Shown piece after piece: positions 1-7,183 of a DNA stretch of 64,000 bases. Source of the DNA: Alphaproteobacteria bacterium (GTDB lineage Bacteria > Pseudomonadota > Alphaproteobacteria > UBA828); NCBI GenBank assembly GCA_022826665.1, contig JAJDUK010000031.1, positions 1 through 64,000 on the forward strand. The letters are read 5' to 3'. The notes under the pieces are model-generated. The model saw only the letters and a program-made list of their open reading frames with translations, did no database searches and was not told the DNA's origin. A program made the translations under genes and the position numbers. Position 1 is the first letter of the stretch. Each line of letters begins with the position of its first letter.

Positions 1-38
1 TTCGCCAGATCGATCCCGATGATGCTAACCTCGTCCAT
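1..38 (-). CDS. IS110-family transposase, N-terminus only (runs off the left edge)
   Basis: The reverse complement reads ATG followed by codons for MDEVSIIGIDLA, and the frame runs off the window. This is the usual opening of IS110-family DEDD transposases, in which the Asp of GIDLAK belongs to the RuvC-like catalytic domain. A strong Shine-Dalgarno stretch (GAGGGAGGAGG) lies 5-6 bases upstream at about 44-54. Only twelve codons are visible, so whether the element is intact cannot be judged. The family call rests on this short motif plus the context of a disrupted palindrome at 120/121. Confidence 0.6.
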   Translation of the reverse strand, partial: MDEVSIIGIDLA

Positions 39-120
39 GGATGCCTCCTCCCTCAGGTCGTGGGCTACAGACACAACCTTGGCACATTGCGATGCCGTCG
101 GGAGGGGGCGTCCAACCCAT
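39..120 (-). mobile_element. Putative left end and 5' leader of the IS110-like element
   Basis: This stretch lies between the transposase start codon and the point (120/121) where similarity to the intact palindrome at 469-500 stops abruptly. It contains the transposase ribosome-binding site and no reading frame of its own. The inference is that 120/121 is the insertion junction. At about 82 bases the leader is short for IS110-group elements that encode their guide RNA upstream of the transposase, so no guide RNA is claimed here. Confidence 0.4.
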
Positions 121-141
121 CGGACTTGATCCGGGCATCCA
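121..141 (-). repeat. Truncated copy of a REP-like palindrome
   Basis: These 21 bases are the reverse complement of 469-489, with no mismatch. Beyond position 120 the match ends, so only one arm and the loop of the palindrome survive. Together with the copy at 469-500 it forms an inverted pair around the GIY-YIG gene. Repeats of this sort are scattered through many alphaproteobacterial genomes and translate as GLDPGIH or SSPGMT peptides. Confidence 0.7.
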
Positions 142-160
142 CGGCTTGCAGCATGGGGGC

Positions 161-454
161 ATGAGAGAGGGCGGGGGCTGGGTCTACATCATGACCAACC
201 GACCCAACGGCACGCTCTATCTCGGTGTGACCAGCGACATTGCGCGCAGGGCGTGGGAACACCGCGAAGGCTTGGTCGAAGGGTTCACGAAGCGGTACGG
301 CCTGACGCGGCTCGTCTACGCGGAGCGCCACGACGAAATCGCCGCAGCCATCCAGCGGGAACGGACCATGAAGCACTGGTCGCGCGCCTGGAAGGTCGAT
401 CTCATCGTCGCGCACAACCCCGATTGGGACGACCTCTACGAAACCTTGCCGTAA
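161..454 (+). CDS. GIY-YIG nuclease family protein
   Basis: A 97-residue protein made of a single GIY-YIG domain, like the small UPF0213/YhbQ-type proteins. The paired motifs are visible near the N-terminus (VYIMTN, then LYLGVT about ten residues later), followed by the conserved Arg in IARRAWEHR and the metal-binding Glu in IQRERTMK. The family cleaves nucleic acid, but the cellular target of these stand-alone short members is unclear. The ATG at 161 was preferred because the longer reading frame from 41 adds residues that are read from the repeat and the IS-like sequence. The gene is bracketed by inverted copies of the REP-like palindrome, an arrangement that suggests the gene travels or is retained together with these repeats. 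Confidence 0.85.
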   Translation: MREGGGWVYIMTNRPNGTLYLGVTSDIARRAWEHREGLVEGFTKRYGLTRLVYAERHDEIAAAIQRERTMKHWSRAWKVDLIVAHNPDWDDLYETLP

Positions 455-468
455 TCTCGCTGAAAACA

Positions 469-500
469 TGGATGCCCGGATCAAGTCCGGGCATGACGAG
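469..500 (+). repeat. Intact REP-like palindrome downstream of the GIY-YIG gene
   Basis: The core at 474-492 is a hairpin with a 7-bp perfect stem (GCCCGGA with TCCGGGC) and the loop TCAAG. Its first 21 bases recur, inverted, at 121-141. It begins 14 bases after the stop codon of the GIY-YIG gene, so it could also serve as a mild 3' mRNA barrier. There is no T-tract, so it is not an intrinsic terminator. Confidence 0.75.
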
Positions 501-617
501 TTGGGGGGCAACCGGGGCTGGCCGATACCCCGGACCATGGTGCGGTGCACAGGGAGGGGCGGCGTGGGGCAGCATCGCGGGATGAGCCAGGAACCATCCC
601 GCGAGCACAGCCACGCC

Positions 618-1382
618 ATGCAGAACGAACCCCCAAAGAGCACAACGGCCGGGACGTTCGGCCGCTCCTCCATCAAGCGCCTGCCGGCCAAGCTCCGCGA
701 GGCCGTGGACGCGGCCATCGCGGACGGCGCCACCATCGACGACATCACCGCCCGCATCCGGGCCGAAGGCGAGACATGCTCGCGCTCGGCCGTCGGCCGC
801 TACGCCAAGAACATGCGCGACCTGATCCGCCAGCAGCAGGAGACCGACCGCACCATCAAGGCGTGGATGGACGCGCTTGGAGAGCGTCTGGAAGGCCAGG
901 CGGGGCTCATCCTGATCGAGACCCTGCGGACCATGGCGCTCTCCACCATGGCTCGTCTCAGCGCGCGGGAAGAGCCCGTGTCGACGGAGGAGCTCGCCCG
1001 CCTCGCCCTCACCCTCAAGCGCATCGAAGGCACCGACAAGCTCCGCAAAGACCGGGAACGGGCGGCAAAGAAGGCGGCGAACGACGCAGACCGCGCCAAG
1101 CGCCAGGGCGGGCTCTCGCCGGAGGCCGTCGCCATCATCCGCGCGGAGGTGGAGGGCAGGCCGCCGCCTGCTCCCCGCACCGTCACGTCGGTGCCGGTGG
1201 ACCCGTGGAATCCCGCAGAGTTCCCCGCAGTCCCGGTCAATCCCGGCGAATCTCACGCAATCCCACCTGATCCTGGCGAATCCCACTTGAGCCCGGATAA
1301 TTGCTATGAATCCTGGACGGAAATTGCTCCGCGGGTGTTTCGCACCAGCCCCACATCGATCCTGTCCCTCGGGCCGGAGTGA
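618..1382 (+). CDS. DUF3486 (phage Mu gp27-like) family protein
   Basis: A 254-residue protein whose first 150 residues match the DUF3486/Mu gp27 pattern: GRSSIKRLP near the N-terminus, a small helix-turn-helix-like stretch around CSRSAVGRYAKN, then long charged helices. Gp27 belongs to the head/packaging module of Mu-like phages. The last 80 residues are Pro-rich and built from short degenerate repeats (PGESH occurs twice), unlike the phage protein. The ATG at 618 is chosen; an in-frame ATG at 582 would add 12 residues. No other phage gene is visible nearby, so this is either a domesticated orphan or a remnant of a Mu-like prophage beyond the left edge. Confidence 0.75.
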   Translation: MQNEPPKSTTAGTFGRSSIKRLPAKLREAVDAAIADGATIDDITARIRAEGETCSRSAVGRYAKNMRDLIRQQQETDRTIKAWMDALGERLEGQAGLILIETLRTMALSTMARLSAREEPVSTEELARLALTLKRIEGTDKLRKDRERAAKKAANDADRAKRQGGLSPEAVAIIRAEVEGRPPPAPRTVTSVPVDPWNPAEFPAVPVNPGESHAIPPDPGESHLSPDNCYESWTEIAPRVFRTSPTSILSLGPE

Positions 1383-1388
1383 TGCGGG

Positions 1389-2174
1389 CTAGTACGCCGA
1401 GAGAAACGACTTCAGGGCGGCCGTGAACGCCGGCGCCTGCTCGATGTTGGAGAGGTGGGCGGCGTCGAGTTCGAGATACTGAGAGCCGTCGATCCGCTCG
1501 TGCATCAGACGCATGCCGGCCGGCGGGGTGCCGGGGTCCTGCGAGCCGGCGATCAGCAGGACGGGATGGTCGATCGAGCCGAGCCGGTCGAGGTTCGCGA
1601 GCGACTGGATGGCGCGCGCGCAGCCCGTGTATCCCGCGACCGAGGTCGTGCGGATCATGTGCCGCACATCGTCGATCCGCGCTGCGCCGCTCGCCCGGTA
1701 GCCCTCGCTGAACCAGCGCTCGATGGTCGACTCGACGACCGCCTCCATGCCCCCGTCGGCGACCGCGGCCAAGCGCTGGTCGAAGGCGGCGATGAACGCT
1801 TCGCCGCTGTGCGCAGAGGTGTTCGCCATGACCGTGGCCGTCACCCGATCCGCATGGCTGAGCAGGAGTTCCTGCACCGTCATCCCGCCGATGGAGAGGC
1901 CCACGAAGTGGCTCTTGCCGATACCCAGGTGATCCCAGAGGCCCACGACATCGCCCACCAGGTCGTCGAACGTGTACGGTCCCCCCACCGGCGCGGACTT
2001 GCCGTGCCCGCGCTTGTCGTAGCGCAGGATGTGAAAGTCTCCGGCGAGCGCGGCCTCCTGCTCGTCCCACATGTGCAGGTTCGTTGCCAGCGAGTTGGAG
2101 AAGGTCAGCCAGGGTCCGCTCTCGTTCCCCGAAATCTCGTAGTTGATTGAGACGCCACGGATATCGGCAAGCAT
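1389..2174 (-). CDS. pcaD: Alpha/beta hydrolase, 3-oxoadipate enol-lactonase (PcaD)-like
   Basis: A 261-residue single-domain alpha/beta hydrolase. The nucleophile elbow GLSIGG places Ser94, with Asp213 (GSQDPG) and His240 (AAHLSN) completing the triad. Length and the LSIGGM and AAHLSNIEQ motifs fit the PcaD group, which opens 3-oxoadipate enol-lactone in the beta-ketoadipate pathway in the cytoplasm. No other pca gene adjoins it, so the exact substrate is inferred from similarity only. It is transcribed divergently from metK and ends 6 bases from the convergent DUF3486 gene with no terminator between them. Confidence 0.75.
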   Translation of the reverse strand: MLADIRGVSINYEISGNESGPWLTFSNSLATNLHMWDEQEAALAGDFHILRYDKRGHGKSAPVGGPYTFDDLVGDVVGLWDHLGIGKSHFVGLSIGGMTVQELLLSHADRVTATVMANTSAHSGEAFIAAFDQRLAAVADGGMEAVVESTIERWFSEGYRASGAARIDDVRHMIRTTSVAGYTGCARAIQSLANLDRLGSIDHPVLLIAGSQDPGTPPAGMRLMHERIDGSQYLELDAAHLSNIEQAPAFTAALKSFLSAY

Positions 2175-2333
2175 TCGCTCTCTCCCTGTCGGTCGGGCGC
2201 ATGTCTTACCACGGTCGCGGTGCGCGTGACATCTCGGCAGCGCTTGACCGCCCCGGAGTTCGCTGCGAAAACCGCCGCACGGCGCGGCTGGATGCCGCCT
2301 GTCTCCGAAACATCATCGTCGTCGGGGGGAGCC

Positions 2334-3503
2334 GTGGGGCGAGGAGACTACCTGTTTACCAGCGAATCGGTGTCGGAAGGGCACCCGGACAAGGTGTGCG
2401 ACCGCATCTCCGATGCCGTGGTCGATGCGTACCTGGCGATCGATTCCAACGCACGAGTGGCCTGCGAGACGCTGGTCACGACCAACCGGATGGTGCTTGC
2501 CGGCGAGGTGCGCGGCCCGGACTCGATCACCGCCGAGGCCCTGGAGTCCATCGCGCGGACCTGCGTCCGCGAGATTGGCTACGAGCAGGAGGGCTTCCAC
2601 TGGGCCAAGGCCGCCGTGGAGGTCCATGTTCACGCCCAGTCGGCCGACATCGCCCTCGGCGTGGACCAGGCCGGCAACAAGGATCAGGGCGCGGGCGATC
2701 AGGGCATCATGTTCGGCTACGCCTGCCGCGAGACCGACGCGCTCATGCCGGCACCCCTCCACTATGCCCACGCGATCCTGGCCGCGCTGGCCCGCGCCAG
2801 GCACGCCGGCGACGCACCGGGCCTCGGGCCCGATTCCAAGAGCCAGGTGACGCTCCGCTACGAGGACGGTGTGCCGGTGGGCGCCACCTCCGTCGTCGTC
2901 TCGACCCAGCACGCCGCCGAGCTCTCCCAGGACGACGTGCGTGAGATCGTGCGCCCCTACGTCGTGGACGCGCTCCCTGATGGGTGGATGTGCGAGGAGA
3001 AATGGTTTTACGTCAATCCGACCGGCCGCTTCGTCATCGGCGGGCCGGACGGCGATGCCGGCGTGACGGGGCGCAAGATCATCGTCGATACCTATGGCGG
3101 GGCGGCGCCCCACGGCGGCGGCGCCTTCTCGGGCAAGGACCCCAGCAAGGTCGACCGCTCCGCAGCCTACGCGGCGCGGTACCTCGCGAAGAACGTCGTC
3201 GCTGCCGATCTTGCGTCGCGCTGTACGATTCAGCTCGCCTACGCGATCGGCGTCGCCCACCCGCTCGCGGTCTACGTCGATACACACGGCACGGGCCAGA
3301 TTGACGAAGCCAGGCTCGCCGAGGCGCTCAACTCGGTGATGGACCTCTCGCCGCGGGGAATCGGCGAGCACCTCGACCTCGCCCGCCCGATCTTCGAACG
3401 CACCGCGGCCTACGGTCATTTCGGCCGCGACCCGGAGGCCGACGGCGGCTTCTCATGGGAACGGACGGACCTCGTCGACCCGCTTCTCACCGCCGTCGGA
3501 TGA
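2334..3503 (+). CDS. metK: S-adenosylmethionine synthetase
   Basis: MetK makes S-adenosylmethionine from methionine and ATP in the cytosol. The signature EGHPDK is near residue 17, [12 protein letters not shown] follows in the first third, and the P-loop-like [16 protein letters not shown] is in the centre. The GTG at 2334 is preferred: it is preceded by a purine-rich GGGGGGA and gives 389 residues, the usual length. An upstream ATG at 2292 or 2220 would add an unconserved tail. It heads the cluster and is followed after 34 bases by trmB, a SAM-dependent enzyme. The 159-bp divergent region upstream showed no recognisable SAM riboswitch. Confidence 0.96.
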   Translation: MGRGDYLFTSESVSEGHPDKVCDRISDAVVDAYLAIDSNARVACETLVTTNRMVLAGEVRGPDSITAEALESIARTCVREIGYEQEGFHWAKAAVEVHVHAQSADIALGVDQAGNKDQGAGDQGIMFGYACRETDALMPAPLHYAHAILAALARARHAGDAPGLGPDSKSQVTLRYEDGVPVGATSVVVSTQHAAELSQDDVREIVRPYVVDALPDGWMCEEKWFYVNPTGRFVIGGPDGDAGVTGRKIIVDTYGGAAPHGGGAFSGKDPSKVDRSAAYAARYLAKNVVAADLASRCTIQLAYAIGVAHPLAVYVDTHGTGQIDEARLAEALNSVMDLSPRGIGEHLDLARPIFERTAAYGHFGRDPEADGGFSWERTDLVDPLLTAVG

Positions 3504-3537
3504 GGGCACGGCCGGCCGGCGCCCGTCCTGCCGTGCG

Positions 3538-4236
3538 ATGGAAGAGCGCCGCCGCCGTGTCTACGGGCGGAGGCTAAGCCACCGTCTTCGCCCCGGCCGT
3601 CAGGCGCTGCTTGAGCGTGCCCTGCCGGCGCTCAGGATCGACCTTCCCGAGGATTCGCGGGCTCAGATCGACCTAGGCAAGCTGTTCCCGGCGCCGATCC
3701 GCGACCTCTGGCTCGAGATCGGCTTCGGCGCGGGCGAGCATCTCGCCCATCAGGTCCGCGCCAATCCGGCCGTGGGCTTGATCGGCTGCGAGCCCTTCGT
3801 CCAGGGCATCGCCGGCCTGCTGCGCCATCTGGAGGCGGACGGCACGGCAAACAGGGTCCGCATCTTCCCCGACGATGCGCGGCTCCTGCTCGATCGCCTG
3901 CCCGATGCCAGCATCGGCCGGCTGTTCGTGCTGTTTTCCGACCCCTGGCCCAAGAAGCGCCACCACAAGCGGCGCCTGATCGATGCCGAGACGCTCTCCG
4001 CCTTCGCGCGCATCCTGAAGGACGGCGCCGAGTTCCGCTGGGCCTCCGACGATGGCGGCTACGTGGAGTGGACGCTGGAGCATGTTGCTAGGAACGAGGT
4101 GTTTGCCCTGTCAGATAGAATTTCCGGCGATTGGCCACAGAGGCCGGTCGACTGGCCGGAGACCCGCTACGAGCAGAAGGCCCGCGCCCAAGGTCGGGCA
4201 CCTGTCTTCCTCCGCTACGTCCGCGTCCCGCGCTGA
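3538..4236 (+). CDS. trmB: tRNA (guanine-N7-)-methyltransferase
   Basis: A 232-residue class I methyltransferase that forms m7G46 in the variable loop of tRNAs. The SAM-binding glycine motif is GFGAGEH, and the TrmB hallmark FSDPWPKKRHHKRR is present in the middle, with the C-terminal TRYEQKA motif that binds the substrate. The protein starts at an ATG 34 bases after metK, so the two are probably cotranscribed. Coupling to SAM supply is common in alphaproteobacteria. Nothing unusual was seen. Confidence 0.95.
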   Translation: MEERRRRVYGRRLSHRLRPGRQALLERALPALRIDLPEDSRAQIDLGKLFPAPIRDLWLEIGFGAGEHLAHQVRANPAVGLIGCEPFVQGIAGLLRHLEADGTANRVRIFPDDARLLLDRLPDASIGRLFVLFSDPWPKKRHHKRRLIDAETLSAFARILKDGAEFRWASDDGGYVEWTLEHVARNEVFALSDRISGDWPQRPVDWPETRYEQKARAQGRAPVFLRYVRVPR

Positions 4237-4428
4237 TGGTGGCTTCCCGTAATTCGCAGGCGTTGATGAGGGCGCAGCAGGGAGAAACACCTTGAAGAGA
4301 ATCCACAAAGCGCGATAGGTTAGCGGCGCTGCGCTCTTCGGGGGTGTGAGGAGCGCGGCAAAGAGCGTGCCCAGGGTTTGAGTGATTGTGGTGGGCAGTG
4401 GTGGCCCGCCTTTTTTCTGTTCTGCGGT
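4237..4428 (+). ncRNA. rimP leader, putative transcription attenuator
   Basis: This 192-base gap before rimP holds a structured leader. GCGCTC at 4331-4336 can pair with GAGCGC at 4351-4356, or 4331-4338 can pair with 4361-4368, so two exclusive folds are possible. TGCCCA at 4368-4373 is complementary to TGGGCA at 4392-4397, which would disrupt the terminator stem at 4390-4410. A 'rimP leader' with a terminal Rho-independent terminator has been described for alphaproteobacteria; the match here is by position and architecture and was not tested against a covariance model. The likely role is control of the rimP-nusA-infB operon, perhaps feedback by NusA. Confidence 0.7.
4390..4416 (+). terminator. 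Intrinsic terminator in the rimP leader
   Basis: A 7-bp stem (4390-4396 with 4404-4410, one G-U pair) closes a 7-base loop and is followed directly by six T residues at 4411-4416. It lies 12 bases before the rimP start codon, so it must be bypassed for the operon to be expressed. Confidence 0.85.
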
Positions 4429-4938
4429 ATGACGAAGACGCGAGACGTGGACTCGGAACGGCAGATCGAACATGCGATTGCACCGGTGCTGGCGGCGATG
4501 GGCTATGAGGTCGTTCGAATCCGCCTCGGCGGGGGCAGGCAGACGGTGCTCCAGGTGATGATCGAGCGGACCGACCGCGTGCCGCTGACCGTGGACGACT
4601 GTGCCGCGGCAAGCCGCGCCCTCTCCGCACAATTCGAAAACGACAACCTGCCGGCGGCCGACTACGCGCTGGAGGTGAGCTCGCCGGGGATCGACCGGCC
4701 GCTGGTGCGGCTCGCCGACTTCGCCCGCTTTGCCGGCTTCGAGGCCAAGGTGGAGATGAGCGAGCCGCTGGAGGGCCGACGGCGCTTTCGCGGCCGGCTG
4801 CAGGGCGCCGGCGACGGGTGCGTTCGCATGACCGTGGACGATCAGAACGTCTCACTGCCATTCAACGGGATTCGCGCGGCCAAGCTCGTGTTGACCGACG
4901 AGTTGATCGCGGCCAGCCAAGCGGCGGAGCGGGTGTGA
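4429..4938 (+). CDS. rimP: Ribosome maturation factor RimP
   Basis: A 169-residue protein needed for 30S subunit maturation. It shows the RimP pattern: GYEVVRIRL, an acidic LTVDDCAAASRAL stretch, the invariant YALEVSSPGIDRPL motif at the junction of the two domains, and a C-terminal SH3-like domain ending in the KLVLTDELI region. The ATG at 4429 follows the leader terminator. Its TGA shares one base with the nusA ATG (TGATG), so translation is probably coupled. Confidence 0.94.
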   Translation: MTKTRDVDSERQIEHAIAPVLAAMGYEVVRIRLGGGRQTVLQVMIERTDRVPLTVDDCAAASRALSAQFENDNLPAADYALEVSSPGIDRPLVRLADFARFAGFEAKVEMSEPLEGRRRFRGRLQGAGDGCVRMTVDDQNVSLPFNGIRAAKLVLTDELIAASQAAERV

Positions 4939-6560
4939 TGGCGGACGGCGACACTGCGGGCCTCGCCCGCCTCGAGCTTCTCCAGGTGGCCGATGCCGTG
5001 GCCAGGGAGAAGGGCATCGAGCGCGAGCTCGTGCTGGAGGCCATGGAGCAGGCCATCACCCACGCCGGCAAGCGGAAGTACGGCCAGGAGCACGACATCC
5101 GTACCGACATCGACCGCGATACCGGCGAAATCAAGCTGATGCGCTATCTCGAAGTGGCCGAGGAGATCGAGAACGAGGCCACCCAGATTGCACTGAGCGA
5201 GGCGCAGGAGCGCAACCCGGCCGCGCAGGTGGGCGACTATCTGGCGGACCCGCTGCCGCCCATCGACTTCGGCCGCATCGCGGCGCAGACGGCGAAGCAG
5301 GTGATCGTCCAGAAGGTGCGCGAGGCCGAGCGCGCGCGTCAGTACGAGGAATACAAGGACCGCGTGCAGGAGATCGCCAACGGCCTCGTCAAGCGCACCG
5401 AGTACGGCGGGCTCACCGTCGACCTGGGCCGGGCCGAGGCCGTGATCCGGCGGGAGGACCTGTTGCCGCGCGAATCCTTCCGCAACGGCGACCGGGTGCG
5501 CGCCTACATCTACGACGTCCGCCGCGAGCCGCGCGGGCCGCAGATCTTCATGTCCCGCACGCACCCCAACTTCATGGCCAAGCTCTTCGCCCAGGAGGTG
5601 CCGGAGATTTACGACGGCATCATCGAGATCGATGCCGTGGCCCGCGACCCCGGCAGCCGCGCGAAGATCGCCGTGCACTCCAACGACAGCAGTATCGATC
5701 CCGTCGGCGCGTGCGTCGGCATGCGCGGCTCCCGCGTGCAGGCCGTGGTCGGCGAGCTTCAGGGCGAGAAGATCGACATCATCCAGTGGTCGCCCGATCC
5801 TGCGGCATTCATCGTCAACGCGCTGGCGCCGGCCGAGGTCACCAAGGTGGTGCTCGATGAGGAAGCGAAGCGCATCGAGGTGGTGGTGCCGGACGAGCAG
5901 CTTTCGCTCGCCATCGGCCGGCGCGGGCAGAACGTGCGGCTCGCGTCCAACCTCACGGGCTGGGACATCGACATTCTGACCGAGGCCGAGGAATCGGAAC
6001 GCCGCCAGGAGGAGTTTCGCACCCGCTCCGAGATGTTCATGGAAGCCCTCGACGTCGACGACGTGATCGCCCATCTGCTCGTGACGGAAGGGTTCTCCAC
6101 CGTGGACGAGGTGGCCTACGTTCCGATCGAGGAGCTGGCCATGATCGAGGGCTTCGAGGAAGACTTGGCAGTCGAGCTTTCGAGCCGCGCTGCGGCCTAC
6201 GTCGAAGCCATGAACAAGCAGCTCAACGAGCGCCGGATCGAGCTCGGCGTCAGCGACGAGGTCGCGGCCATCGACGGCCTGGACCCGGCAATTCTCGTCG
6301 CCCTTGGCGAGAACGAGGTCAAGACGCTGGATGATCTCGGCGATCTCGCGGGCGACGAGCTCATCGAGATATTGGGTGACCTGGCACCGTCGATCGAGGA
6401 GGCCAACGCCGTGATCATGATGGCGCGGGCTCACTGGTTCGACGACGAAGAGCCGATGGATGGTGCGGAGGCCGGCGAGGCCGGTGAAGCAGACGAGGCT
6501 GCCGAGGCCGGCGATGTCGCCGAGACCGTCGCCGAGGAGCACGAGAGACCGAACGTTTGA
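4938..6560 (+). CDS. nusA: Transcription termination/antitermination protein NusA
   Basis: NusA binds RNA polymerase and nascent RNA to control pausing, termination and antitermination. This 540-residue form has the N-terminal polymerase-binding domain, an S1 domain (about 135-200), two KH domains (including [12 protein letters not shown] and [13 protein letters not shown]), and two C-terminal helical repeats each with a helix-hairpin-helix flavour ([12 protein letters not shown] and [12 protein letters not shown]). The last 35 residues are very acidic. The start overlaps the rimP stop by one base. As product of the operon behind the leader terminator, it is the best candidate for autoregulation. 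Confidence 0.96.
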   Translation: MADGDTAGLARLELLQVADAVAREKGIERELVLEAMEQAITHAGKRKYGQEHDIRTDIDRDTGEIKLMRYLEVAEEIENEATQIALSEAQERNPAAQVGDYLADPLPPIDFGRIAAQTAKQVIVQKVREAERARQYEEYKDRVQEIANGLVKRTEYGGLTVDLGRAEAVIRREDLLPRESFRNGDRVRAYIYDVRREPRGPQIFMSRTHPNFMAKLFAQEVPEIYDGIIEIDAVARDPGSRAKIAVHSNDSSIDPVGACVGMRGSRVQAVVGELQGEKIDIIQWSPDPAAFIVNALAPAEVTKVVLDEEAKRIEVVVPDEQLSLAIGRRGQNVRLASNLTGWDIDILTEAEESERRQEEFRTRSEMFMEALDVDDVIAHLLVTEGFSTVDEVAYVPIEELAMIEGFEEDLAVELSSRAAAYVEAMNKQLNERRIELGVSDEVAAIDGLDPAILVALGENEVKTLDDLGDLAGDELIEILGDLAPSIEEANAVIMMARAHWFDDEEPMDGAEAGEAGEADEAAEAGDVAETVAEEHERPNV

Positions 6561-7183
6561 ACGCATCGGCACACATGAAAGACCGCCCGGCCTCGCCGGA
6601 TGCCGGCTCCCGGCGCTGCATCGCGAGCGGCGCCAGTATGCCTCGCGACGCGTTGCTGCGCTTCGTGGTCGACCCGGCCGGCGCCTTGGTCCCGGACCTC
6701 GGCGAATCGCTGCCGGGCCGGGGGCTCTGGGTCTCTGCCGAGCGTGCTGCGCTGGAAAAGGCCTGCGAGCGCGGCCTGTTCGCTCGCGCCGCGCGCCGGC
6801 CGATCGCCGTGGCGCCCGATCTGATCGACGAGGTGGAGCGTCAGTTGACCGCGCGTGCGCTGGATATTCTCGGGCTGGCACGCCGCGCAGGCGCGCTGAT
6901 CACGGGCTTCGACAAGGTGCAGCGTGCGCTTACCGAGCGGCGCGTAGCTGTCCTCGTGGAAGCGAGCGACGGCGCGCGGCACGGCCGGGCCCGCCTCGGC
7001 GCGCTGGCGCGGGACATTCCCGTGATCGCGCAATTCGACGGCGCTGCGTTGAGCCGCAGCCTGGGTCGTGAGAATGTAGTGCACGCCGCGCTGGCACCTG
7101 GCCGCCTTGCCGATCGTTTCCTTCGGGAATCCGCTCGGCTTGCCGGTGTGCGCGGAATTTCCGGCGATCGGGACATGGCGTGA
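6557..7183 (+). CDS. ylxR: YlxR/L7Ae-type RNA-binding protein
   Basis: A 208-residue two-domain protein. Residues up to about 95 form the YlxR domain (RRCIASG and [10 protein letters not shown] motifs), and the rest is an L7Ae/L30e-like domain ([18 protein letters not shown]). Alphaproteobacteria usually carry this fused form between nusA and infB. It is presumed to bind RNA, but its precise role is not established. The listed start is TTG, overlapping the nusA stop (TTGA). An ATG at 6575 would give 202 residues and is equally plausible. Its stop shares one base with the infB ATG. Confidence 0.88.
   Translation: MNASAHMKDRPASPDAGSRRCIASGASMPRDALLRFVVDPAGALVPDLGESLPGRGLWVSAERAALEKACERGLFARAARRPIAVAPDLIDEVERQLTARALDILGLARRAGALITGFDKVQRALTERRVAVLVEASDGARHGRARLGALARDIPVIAQFDGAALSRSLGRENVVHAALAPGRLADRFLRESARLAGVRGISGDRDMA

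Noticed and set aside
39-120. Guide (bridge) RNA of the IS110-like element
   Set aside because: The stretch between the putative left end and the transposase is only about 82 bases and showed no convincing two-loop fold. It could be encoded on the other side, outside the window.
2175-2333. Possible SAM riboswitch ahead of metK
   Set aside because: I looked for SAM-II and SAM/SAH-type conserved cores in the divergent region and did not recognise either. A covariance search could still overturn this.
4842-6881. 679-codon open frame on the minus strand
   Set aside because: It lies opposite nusA and ylxR, which are unambiguous. No motif and no start context were found.
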